Assembly: GCF_000276665.1 (NCBI RefSeq) | Contig: NW_004955463.1 | Span: 11,931,859-11,995,858, forward strand | Direction of reading: 5' to 3' | DNA length: 64,000 nt | Source of the DNA: Chinchilla lanigera | Lineage: Eukaryota; Chordata; Mammalia; Rodentia; Chinchillidae | Part shown: positions 1 to 9,196 of the stretch, piece after piece | Layout of the letters: each line of letters begins with the position of its first letter | How positions within the stretch are numbered: the first letter of the stretch is position 1 | Program-made: the position numbers and the translations under genes | The notes under the pieces: model-generated | Databases searched by the model: none | Seen by the model: only the letters and a program-made list of their open reading frames with translations | What the model was told of the DNA's origin: nothing

Positions 1-525
1 AAATTAAAACAACACTGAGATTCCATCTCACACCTGATAGTCTATTATCAAGACATCAACCAATAACAAATCCTGGCAGGGCTATGGGGAAAAAGAAACC
101 CTTCTCCACTTCTTGTGGGAGTGTAGACTGGTACAACCGCTGTGCAAATCAGTCTGGAGATTCCTCAGTAAATTATAATTAGATGTTCCATTAAAGCCAG
201 TTGATTCTCTTTTGGCAGTTTTTACAGAACTGAAAATATCATATAACAGTGACACATGTGCATCCATGTTTATATCAGCTCAAGTTGTAGCTAAATCTTG
301 GAAACAACCCAAATGTCCATCAATTGAGGAATGGATAAAAAAAGATGTGGTAGTTTATGTAATGGAATATTACTCATCTTTAAAGAATGATAAGCTCAAA
401 TCTTTTATAGGTAAATGGATGGAACTAGATACCATACTCATAAGTAAAATAAATCAGACTCACACATGTAAACATAGTATCATCTCCCTTATGCAAGAAG
501 CTGAAAGAGTAAATAAAATCTGAAT
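1..525 (+). mobile_element. LINE-1 3' fragment, sense
   Basis: The stretch follows the usual order of the ORF2 end and 3' part of mammalian L1: a 'tggtacaaccgctgtgcaaa'-type segment, then 'ccaaatgtccatcaattgag', 'gaatggataaa', 'tggaatattactca' and 'gatggaactaga'. The reading frame is full of stops, so it is inactive. It begins outside the window. The 103-residue frame at 212-523 lies entirely inside the L1 and is not a separate gene. Confidence 0.85.
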
Positions 526-997
526 TTCTTGTGAAAATTGTTTTTTTTTTTAAAGAGAAAAGAACAAAAACAAACACAAAGACATGAACAAAACAACACA
601 AAAAAATGGTACAGAATTTCAAACAAGGTGACAAGAAATTAACAATGGTTATTGTATTACATATTGTTGTCTTCAAACTGGTTACTCAATAACACATATA
701 GGCATGTAAGATTGATCAAACAATTAAACATTAACTGCTTCTTACAATAAACCAATAGAAATCAACGTTAGAATGAAAAGAGGTCCAAAGTCTGAAACCA
801 GGCATTTTAGTGATAGGGATTGTGGAGAAGAAAACCAGCAAATAGGACCGAGTGGTGACCAAAGACATGGAAGACAAACCCGGAAGATGAGACACAGCCT
901 GAACAAGGGGTCTAGCTCCCAGGGCATGTGATTATGTATGGTCTCAGCTGCTTGGCAAAGGAGCAGTCTTTGAAGCACACAGGCTATTTCTCTCCAT
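526..997. other. A-rich stretch between two opposed L1 ends
   Basis: It opens with a T run and an A-rich segment (about 540-610), then unassigned sequence. It may be further L1 3' UTR, but I could not align it with confidence. No gene is visible. Confidence 0.35.
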
Positions 998-1345
998 TAT
1001 ATTAGTACACGCTTGTGGTACATGATGGCTTACTGTGGGGAGCGGTACATGTACGGAGCACATTTTAATTTTTTATGTCCCCTCCCCCTCTGCTGCAGCT
1101 CTCCCATCACTTGGTTCTCTTCCCATTTGTCAACTATTTCCTTGTTTCCTGTTATGTATTTTTTATTTCATTCTGTAATTTATTTTCACTTTGATTTTCT
1201 CATATAAGAGCAGCCATGCAATATTTAAGCTTGTGTGTCTGACTTATCTCATTTAACATGACTTCAAGTTGTATCCATTTTCCTACAAACTGAAATTTAT
1301 TTTAATAGCAGTGCATAAACACTACATTTTCTTCTCAATTCCTGC
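998..1345 (-). mobile_element. LINE-1 3' end, antisense
   Basis: The plus strand carries a pyrimidine-rich tract (about 1078-1110), the complement of the purine tract in L1 3' UTRs. It is followed by 'tctgacttatctcatttaac', 'catgacttcaagttgtatcc' and 'taaacactacattttctt', the reverse of the conserved L1 3' block. The 64-residue frame at 1013-1207 is a by-product. Confidence 0.7.
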
Positions 1346-1965
1346 TGATGGAAGCCTCAGTGCTGTCAGAGGAACAGTGGCACTGTAGGGGATGAAGTCC
1401 CCCTGCGACTCCTAACAGTGCGCTGCAGCAGGCAGCTGAGCTCTGAGACTAGGTTAGCCTCCAGGCTGGAAAGGGGTGGGTTTACTTAATATGAAATATA
1501 AGAATTTCTGAAAGAAAATTACTACACAGATAAATTTTTACCCTATGTTCATGGGAAAATATCACTGTCTAAGCTTACCTTTTAACTTGGGGAATTAAAA
1601 AAGTAGTTAAGACATTGGGTCTTGAGCAAAAATAGCACTGGCTGCTCCTATCACACAGCAGTGAATAGGTTTCAAGTTGTGTTCTAGTGACATTTCTTTA
1701 ACTACTTTGTGTAATTATGTGTTAATATAATGTTCTATGGCTTTCAGATACTACTTCTCAGATGTTTTTCTTATTAAACAAACCATGATAATCGGTTTAT
1801 CTTAGAATGAGTTGCAGACTTAGCTTTGTTTTGGTTAAGGATAAAACTGGATTTCTAGAGGTGTGACAATGTTAGTGAACAGCTGTTAAAAATGGAGCCA
1901 AAGATGGTTTAGTGTTGGCTCTATCAGACCAATAACCTCTTCTCACCACACTAGCTTTGCTTAAA
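1346..1965. other. Unassigned sequence
   Basis: A short GC-richer patch (about 1345-1480) is followed by ordinary AT-rich sequence. I recognise no gene or repeat family. Confidence 0.4.
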
Positions 1966-2160
1966 ATTCTGAGGAACTAGTGGCAAGCTAAGTTTGAATC
2001 CTAACCTTGATACTTATATTTGTACTACTTTGGGTAAGTCGTTTAATATCTCTGAGCCTTGGTCATCTACAATAACTACAGACTACAATGACTTCTCTTC
2101 ATAGATCTGAGTATTAACAGATACTCTATGCAAATGCACCTAGAACAAACCAGGTACTCG
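1966..2160 (+). mobile_element. MIR SINE, sense
   Basis: The conserved MIR core is readable: 'ctactttgggtaagtc' followed by 'gtttaatatctctgagcctt', and a degenerate end with 'cacctagaacaaaccaggta', equivalent to the MIR 'cctagaacagtgcctggca' end. MIRs are old mammalian tRNA-derived SINEs, so the divergence is expected. Confidence 0.75.
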
Positions 2161-3670
2161 ACAAAGTTGAATATATATGTAGTGAGTTCTGGTCACTCAT
2201 GTATTAGAGAAAAGAATACTGTACCAAAGGGAGAATAGGCTCAAAATTCAGAAGCCTTGACAAACAGAAAGACAGAAAATTTAAGGGAATATCCTATTCT
2301 GTGATTTCACAACCAGTCACTGCATGGGGAGGTGGCTCAGCACATATATGCAGACAAACAGCAAAGCAGGAAGGCCAGAGGGGTGTTGGGCAGCAGGATG
2401 ATACAACACATACAGAACTGCAATTCCAAAGGAACTACTTCTAATTGGCAAAATGAAATAATCATGGCAACTAAGTTATATATAAAGCCTGCTTTCATTT
2501 TGTAATTACCCAATTTTGTTTTTGCTGAAACAAAATTTAAAAGATGATGAAAAGTCAACACCATGTTTAAATGATTTGAGGCCACACAGGGGGAAAAACA
2601 GTAGAGATGGTTACAAAATCTAGGAATGGGCTTATTACATTTTATTCTTTCAGAGTTCATTTTTTAAGAAGAGTGGCATAAAAAAAGAAGAATGCGATGT
2701 TGAGGCTTGACATCTGAAGAAGGAGAGCAGTTTAGGACTCTATAAACATTTCTTATAAAATTCTCATTGAAAATATGTTTAAGATCACAAGGCCATCTTT
2801 AGCTGCGAGCAAAACAACAGAAAAAAAATTCAGGAAAGGGCACAGTGACTATCAAGGCCTCTGTGATGACTAACATTTACACGCCTCAGCCAGAAGAACA
2901 GGAGAAAAAAAGATCTTAACGTAAATGAAAATGTATCTTATTCACAACCGATTGAGGTGTTTTGGACCTACAGCCAAAAATATCTGTGAATTATTTTCAG
3001 GTTCCTAAAATTATACTTGCTCATTTTTGTTTTCTCTCATGTACTTAGACATCTGTAAAATGAGGGCTTTTGATGAAATAAACTTTAGATTTTTTCTAGA
3101 TTTTAAATTTCATGATTCCTCAATTTTTCACTTAAAAGGAAAAGAGAAACTTTAACTTTTAGTAAGAAATTTCTATTTCACCAGAAAAACAAATTAGCAT
3201 GTCCTTAACTTACTCATTTTCCATAAAACAGTTTCCTCTTTGTACTTTGTTTAGCATTTCAGTAAAAAAAAAAAAAACTTTATTTTAAGCCATATGGATG
3301 TGGAAGGATCATAAGTATAAAAGATATAGCATAAGCTCTCAGAATTGTAATCCTAAATTTGAAAGATTCCTAAGCATATTTTCAAATTAGGCACCAGTGT
3401 AAGTCTCTGCATAAGACCTTTCAGCCTCCTCATCTTGAATGGTCAGTCTGGGAAGAGTACTAGTTAATGGTGTTGCAGAAGTAATCCATGTAAGCATGGT
3501 GTTGCAGAACTAATCAAATCTATATATAAATGTGATTTTGAACATATTTGCAATGAAGTCTTAAAATCATGTAAACATTTCAATAGCACTATATATTCTG
3601 TAGATATGAAAAGTCCAGGGCAGGTCTGTCCTGTGAAATGGTTGGCCTTGGAGTCTTCTTAAATTCCCAC
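2161..3670. other. Unassigned AT-rich sequence
   Basis: There is no coding signal or clear repeat. It holds an A run at about 3265-3277 and a short direct duplication (listed separately). The 107-residue frame at 2337-2660 on the minus strand has no recognisable domain and reads like chance. Confidence 0.4.
3467..3515 (+). repeat. Short direct duplication, 29-bp period
   Basis: A 20-mer beginning 'atggtgttgcagaa' occurs at 3467-3486 and again at 3496-3515 with one mismatch (g/c). The intervening 9 bp is not repeated. It may be a replication-slippage duplication. Confidence 0.75.
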
Positions 3671-3930
3671 TTTGTCAGAATACCTTATCCTTTACAGGAT
3701 ATGATATGATCCTATCCAGCTGTAAGATTTCTGTTACTAAAGCAAGAGTGACAAGTGCTGTTGATATCATCAGGCCAATTAAGAAGGAGGGGAAGAGGGA
3801 GTGCAGGGAGAGGGGAATTGGGAAAAGAAAAGAGGAATCAAGGTATATCATATGCAGGCACAAATTCCCTATGATGAATATGATTATTATGTATATCTGA
3901 ATTGTACCAATAAATGTTAAAAAAAGAAGC
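3671..3930 (+). mobile_element. LINE-1 3' UTR with A-tail, sense
   Basis: A purine-rich tract (about 3783-3842, 'aaggaggggaagaggga'-type) is followed by 'gattattatgtatatctgaa', 'ttgtaccaataaatg' and a short A-rich tail at about 3919-3926. This order of purine tract, 'attattatgta', 'caataaa' and A-tail is the usual L1 3' terminus. Both small frames here are by-products. Confidence 0.7.
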
Positions 3931-4139
3931 TAGATACTTTTTTGTATTCTGACACCACTGAAAACAGGCTTACCAAATGCTAGTACAACAATACAGAATG
4001 ATCTTTAGTGACTAGTTCTCTAATCCAATTTCACTATATTACTTTTTATAAGTTATCACATTCTCTGGGACCCAACAAGAATTCAGTTGTTTTATTTGTT
4101 AAAGAAGTTGAAACAGACTAATCATTCTCAATTAGGACA

Positions 4140-4385
4140 CACAATAACTATAAATATAGGAATAATTCTAAGTACTTTTACACATAGAAACTCACTGAGC
4201 CTTTAAATTTAATAGTAGAATGTAGTTATTAATATCATAATTCCTAGTTTTAGAAATTATAAAACTGAGGCATAGTTTAACACTTTCAGTTTTCATAACT
4301 TGTGTGGTTTAATTGGAATCTGGAGTCAAGACACCTAGTATCAGAGCTCATGATCTTCACTACAATGCCACACTGCTTAATTTTT
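4140..4385 (+). mobile_element. L2/MIR-type fragment
   Basis: The text resembles old 3' ends containing 'tttagaaattataaaactga', 'ggcatagtttaaca' and 'cagagctcatgatcttcac', like the 'gaggaaactgaggcacag...cacacagctag' block of L2/MIR3. It is strongly diverged. Confidence 0.45.
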
Positions 4386-4431
4386 TTTAAAAAGTGCTAC
4401 TCTATTCTCTCTCCTTCCTTAAGCACATTAC

Positions 4432-4898
4432 CTGGGGTGGGCAGAATAATGTCTCTCCTAAATGTCCACACCCTAATCCCCACAACCCATGAATATGTTA
4501 TGTTACAGTGCAAGAGGACTGCGAAAATGTGCTTGCATTAAGGATCTTAAATTGGGCAGATAATCCTAGATCATCCATGTCTGCCCAATATACTTTTCAA
4601 AGAGCCTGATGAGATGGAGTGGAGAGTGTCACAGGGAGACAAGTGGAGGTTTAAGTGCTGAGATTGCTACCAGGTGGCCACAAGCCAAGGAATGCACACA
4701 GGGAAGCCTCTGGAAGCTGAAAGTGCAAGGAAAAAATTCTTCTCATACCTTAGAAAGAATGCAGCACTGCTCACATTTTGACTTTAGCTCTATGGGGCTC
4801 ATTTTAGATTCAGGATCTATAGAACTGTAAGATAAGAGTTTCATGATGCTTTATGAAATTTTCAATAATTCATTACAGCAGCAATAAGAAATTAATGT
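4432..4898 (+). mobile_element. MLT1-type MaLR solo LTR, sense
   Basis: The marks of an ancient ERVL-MaLR LTR appear in order: 'aatgtccacaccctaatccc' near 4460, 'tgaatatgttatgttaca', 'gccacaagccaaggaatgca', 'agcctctggaagctg', and the 3' end 'agaactgtaagataa' with 'ttacagcagcaataagaaat'. No internal retroviral sequence flanks it, so it is a solo LTR. The small frames at 4302-4541 and 4609-4830 lie in or across it. Confidence 0.8.
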
Positions 4899-4965
4899 AA
4901 AGCATGGTGAGTTGCTGTTACCAACTCGTGTGTCTCAGCTACACTGGGGTGAAAAGTCAGAAGTC

Positions 4966-5048
4966 TGTGCTGGGAATATAGCTCGGTGGCACAGTGACTT
5001 TCTTGACAAGCACAAGGTCCTAAGTTTGACTTTTAGTACCAAAAAAAA
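4966..5048 (+). mobile_element. ID SINE, sense, with target-site duplication
   Basis: The tRNA-Ala-derived ID body ('tgctgggaatatagctcggt', then 'aagcacaaggtcctaa') is diverged. A 14-bp duplication 'aaaagtcagaagtc' flanks it at 4952-4965 and 5045-5058, overlapping the A-tail. It marks a retrotransposition event. Confidence 0.9.
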
Positions 5049-5289
5049 GTCAGAAGTCATTGGAATGGACTAATTCTGAGGTCATTTTAGCCTCTGAAAT
5101 CACATGCATAAATGTGGTATGTATTTTCTCGTTATATAGGATGAATTCCTATCTTAATAGGTAGCTTTGATGGTGATGCTTTACTAATGGTTCTGCTAAA
5201 AAAAAAATTTCAATTATACTTCTGTGACAATATCAACATAATAAAATTTATTTATAGGGAAAATATTTTTCATATTGTTGTATATGCTT

Positions 5290-5505
5290 GATAAATTTAT
5301 TTTGGCTGTGCCAAGGATTGAACACAGGGTCTTATACATGGTAGGCAATTGCTCAACCACTAAGCTACATTCCCAGCCCTTTGTAAAATTTTGAGGGAGA
5401 ATCTCCTTAAGTTGACCAGGCTGGCCTTAAACTTTCAATCTTCCTGCCTCAGCCTGCCAAGTAGCTGAGATTACACGAATATACTGCCATATCTGATTTA
5501 GGATT
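5290..5505 (-). mobile_element. Dimeric B1-ID SINE, antisense
   Basis: Read on the minus strand, a B1-like unit comes first (complement of 'cctgcctcagcctgccaagt' at about 5440) and an ID-like unit follows (complement of 'actaagctacattcccagcc' at about 5360). That order, B1 then ID, is the one described for B1-dID/MEN dimers of non-murid rodents and is the reverse of murid B4. Confidence 0.7.
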
Positions 5506-6940
5506 ATTTAAAATAGGAAATTAACAAACATTTTAACATAATGAAACGGGAAAATGAGGTTATTCTCTTATGACAACTCACAAACATGGTCCCATTTAAT
5601 TAATAAAACAACAAAAATGGAACTAAAGTCAGGTGCTATTTGATACCAGTCTTATTCAACATATGAACATATTTGAGGAAACCTGCTTTCTTTTAAAAAT
5701 ATTAGTTTTGTTATTTCAACAAAAGTTAGCCACAAGCACTGATAACTCTGTTTCTGTGTTCAGAATTTGTGTAAGTATGCCTTCAGCAACCTAAGAAAAT
5801 GGATCGGGACCAAAGTAGACATGTATGGTTGCATCAAAGGTGAGATGAGAAAGACAAAGATGGCCTGACTGAGGCAGTTTCAATCTCTGTCATCCCAACT
5901 GAAAATCTGAGTCATTACATGATAAGATTACTTTAGAAAGAATAAACCATTATGTTAAATTCGCAGAATGATAAAAGCTATCCAACATTCTTTGTATAAT
6001 TATTTGATGAGCTCTCTAACATTTCAAAATACCAGAAAAATTTCAACATAAGAATTTACAGTTCTTATATTAATATTAAACTGACATAACTGATTTTGAT
6101 ATAGTCTTTTACTCACAATGCTTATGCAGGCATTTTTCACACTTACCTTTGGGATAACAGCAGCAGATTAATAAACTGAACTAATTGGTAAACAGTTTGA
6201 GAGACTTGCAGGAGCATATAAACTGTAGTATTTTAAAATGCCTTGTACAAGGCTGAAATGATTCAGAGTATCATGGCAAAAAGCTAAATCTCTGTGGAGC
6301 TTTTAAAAATTTTTTAACATCTTGAATTTCCAGCCCATGTGGAAAAGTGGGTTCCATTTCCAAAAGAGAATATAATAAGTGTATGAGCATTAGAACCAAG
6401 TTGCTTGTGTAGCTCAGCTGGTTTTTCCTGGAACTTATTACTGTACAAATCGAAAATGATCATATGCCCTTTACAAAGACACTGTATTACTCTGAAGTAG
6501 CATCTCCCATCAGATGTATGGGGTTAGGAAGTTTGTTTCCATGAGTTAATAGTGGCTTATGAAATAGGAATTTATAAAGTACATGTTGCATAATTGCAGA
6601 GAGAGAAAACAGTAAAAAAATAAAAGGAAATATGGTTTCTCAAGGATCTGTGCAGACAAATAATGAATATCTAAGGGAGACATAAGATAGAGGAAAATGG
6701 CGCAGAGACAAGTGCACATGCTGTAACCAGGGCCTAGGCCGTGAGGGCTGAGGAAATTCAGAGAGGATCAGGGCAAGGCTGAGTGAGTGAAGAGAGGCTT
6801 CTGAGGAGACTTGATCATGAGGACCTGATTACGAGGAGGGGCCTTGATTATGACACTTGTGGGTGTTACTTCAGAACTTGGATGGTCTGGGAAAAAGAAG
6901 GGGATTCCAGGAAAACAAAGATGAAGAAGCTAATGGACAT
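5506..6940. other. Unassigned AT-rich sequence
   Basis: No frame of note and no repeat I can name. From about 6690 the composition becomes more purine-rich and GC-richer, leading into the L2-like block. Confidence 0.4.
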
Positions 6941-8135
6941 TTGCTGAATGATGCCTATGTGTCAAAAGTACTCCAGGTACTAACAAAACAACAGTAAGTA
7001 AAGCAGTAAAAAATCCTCCCCTCATAATTTATCTTCACAAAAATAATAACATGAATAGTGTGCAAAGCAGAAGAAAAGTGACAGGGGCTCTCAGGACAAC
7101 TTTGAAGGAGGAAATTAAGGTAGGTTTAACTTCAACTGTGTCGCTAGAGTTAGATTGGGATGAAGTGAGGCAGCACACCACAGATCTAAGAGCAGAGTAT
7201 TTGCTGGCAGGATTAAACTCTGAGGCAAAGTCACACCTGGTACAGGAGCACAGGGAAGTGTGACTGCAGAGGATGAGCAAAGGGAGACCTGTTGGGGGTG
7301 AAGTCAGAGGAGAGACAAAAGCCGAACAGGGTAGGAGCCCCTAAGTCACTATAAGGACCTATTCTTTTTCTCTGAGTGAGATTAAAAATAAAGGGAGAGG
7401 GTAAAAGGGAGCCACAGAGGAAGAGAGGGAGAGAAGTGGAGAAGAAAAGAGAGGAGTGAGAAAATGAATGAGAAAGAATCCAATGGACTGTAAAGACCAG
7501 GTGGGGAATTTCAACTGATATGGGAAGACTGTAGGAAAAGCAAGCTTGAGACAAAGACCAAATGCATGGTATTGGGCATGTTGCAATGATGATACCTATT
7601 AGATATTCAAGTGAAGATGGGGCTGAGCTGGGTGTGGTGGTTCACGCCTGTAATCCCAGCACTTAGGATGCTGAGGCAGGAGGATTCTTGTGAGTTCAAG
7701 ACCAGTGTGGGCTACAAATGAGCTCAAGGCCAGCCTGAACTGCATAGTGAGACCCTGTCTCAAAAAGACAAAAAAAAAAAAAAAAAAGATGGAGCTGGGT
7801 ATGAGTCTAGAGTGAAGAATTACACGAAGGAGATATAAATCTGGCAGTGGCAAGTACCTACTTGTTTAAAGTCTTAGACTTAGCATAAGGTCATAAAGGA
7901 CTGTGTATATGTAAAAAGAAGTTGAAGCCATGCACTGCAGGATACAGCAGTGTTTGGGGTAGGTGAGATGAGGAGAAAATGGTGCCTGATATAAAAATCA
8001 AGGCCTGTTAGAGGCAGGTGACAAGGCAAGAAGATGCAGTGCCTTGGAAGTCAAATGAAGAAACTGTTTCAAGGAGGAGAAAGCACCAACTATGTGCAAC
8101 CTTATTGAAAGGTGAAGGTGAAATCTCAAAACTTT
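6941..8135 (-). mobile_element. L2-like LINE, antisense, split by a B1
   Basis: The plus strand matches the complement of L2 3' sequence in several separated places in the right order. Examples are 'gatgcctatgtgtcaaaagt', 'tttttctctgagtgagatta' near 7368, 'gatacctattagatattcaa' near 7590, 'gagatataaatctggcagt' near 7830 and 'gaaactgtttcaaggaggag' near 8060. All small frames inside, including the 107-residue one at 7231-7554, are incidental. The family name is from pattern memory. Confidence 0.6.
7626..7786 (+). mobile_element. B1 SINE, sense
   Basis: A 7SL-derived B1 monomer: 'agctgggtgtggtggttca', 'cgcctgtaatcccagcactt', 'gctgaggcaggaggatt', then two related blocks 'gttcaagaccagtgtgggct' and 'ctcaaggccagcctgaactg' (the internal ~29-bp duplication of B1), ending 'gagaccctgtctcaaaaa' and an A-tail. 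'agatggagctggg' after the tail imperfectly repeats 'agatggggctgagctggg' before the body. It lies inside an L2-like LINE. Confidence 0.92.
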
Positions 8136-8756
8136 CCATTGATTGATCTAGGGAGGGTTTAACAGTAGCTGAAAGATTTGGCAAATTCTGACAATATAAA
8201 TGCAGTCATCATTTTCTAATGTCCTATTCCACAGAGGGTCAAATACAGTTTTAATATCAGAAGTATACATTTTAGGGTTCCAGAGGGTTAAAAGTGTGAA
8301 CACCAAGCCTTTGATACATCCTTCCAAAGGTGTGGCTCTAATCACTTTCTCCCAAGTGGGTGCTGGACTTAATGACGGCTTTCACCTGTGTGACAGAGTG
8401 AAAGGTTATCAACTGTGACACCAGAAGATGATAGCCTCCTTGGGGACTGGGCTGAAGATAATGAAATACTATAAACCAGAAGCAACCAGAGAAGCCACAC
8501 CCAGATACACAACCCACACACAGCAACCATGACAGAATACATGATTCTTGTTTTATGATGTTAAATTTGGGGCTAGCTTGTTATGTGGAAATAGACAGCC
8601 AGTATAGGCTTTGGTTTCTGGAAGTGCAGTGATGTCACAGCAAAGAACTGAATATATGGAGTGGCTGGGAGACTAATGTGTAAAAGCCGGAAAACATGTG
8701 AGGGGAGAGTCAACATCCATGAGATGACTGAAAGGTATGGTGAGTGTACACATTTT
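8136..8756. other. Unassigned sequence
   Basis: No gene or named repeat. Overlapping short frames on both strands at 8148-8526 have no domain signature. Confidence 0.35.
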
Positions 8757-8890
8757 AAAAATTTATTACAATAAAAGACACATTGCCATTAGTCCCCTCA
8801 AAATATTCTCTCTCACCTCAAACGTACTTCTGCTACCATTATCAACACTTTTTTGGAGCAGTTCTGAAAGTTCTTTTTTGTGTCTTTACG
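8757..8890 (-). pseudogene. Mariner transposase C-terminal fragment, antisense
   Basis: Read on the minus strand, the fragment encodes the broken end of a mariner-family transposase: pieces like 'TFRTAP' and 'REYFEG' around several stops, then the terminal 'NGNVSF' and the 'gtaataaatt' end. This is the same segment present in sense at 9068-9196, so the two form an inverted pair. It is dead. Confidence 0.65.
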
Positions 8891-8891
8891 A

Positions 8892-9196
8892 GGTATGATA
8901 AAAAATACAGTTAAGGCTGTATGGCATCCAGTAGAGAGGCAGACTTTAAAAAAAAACACTATGGTGCATCCTCACCTACCTTATTCACCAGATATGGCAC
9001 TGGGTGACTCGTGGCTCTTCCTAAAGCCAAAATGACCAAGTATGACATCAAGGTACAACTGAAAAACTCATGAAGAAGATTTTCAGAACTGCTTCAAAAA
9101 GTTGAAAGAACAAGGTGATAAGTACATTCAAAGCAAGGGAGAGTGCTTTGAGGGGGAGAATGGCAATGTGTCTTTCACTGTAATAAATGTGTTAAA
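8892..9196 (+). pseudogene. Internally deleted mariner element with transposase remnant
   Basis: The left end 'acgaggtatgataaaaaata' looks like a mariner/MARNA terminal repeat. It passes quickly to 'YSPDMALGDSWLF' (about 8978-9024), the decayed form of the conserved mariner motif YSPDLAP-D-FLF that contains the third catalytic aspartate. Then come 'FQNCFKKLKEQGDKYIQSKG' and 'CFEGENGNVSF', matching the usual C-terminus ending in YFEGD. An in-frame stop breaks it, and most of the transposase (N-terminal DNA-binding domain and first two catalytic acids) is missing. It is a non-autonomous, inactive copy. Confidence 0.75.
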
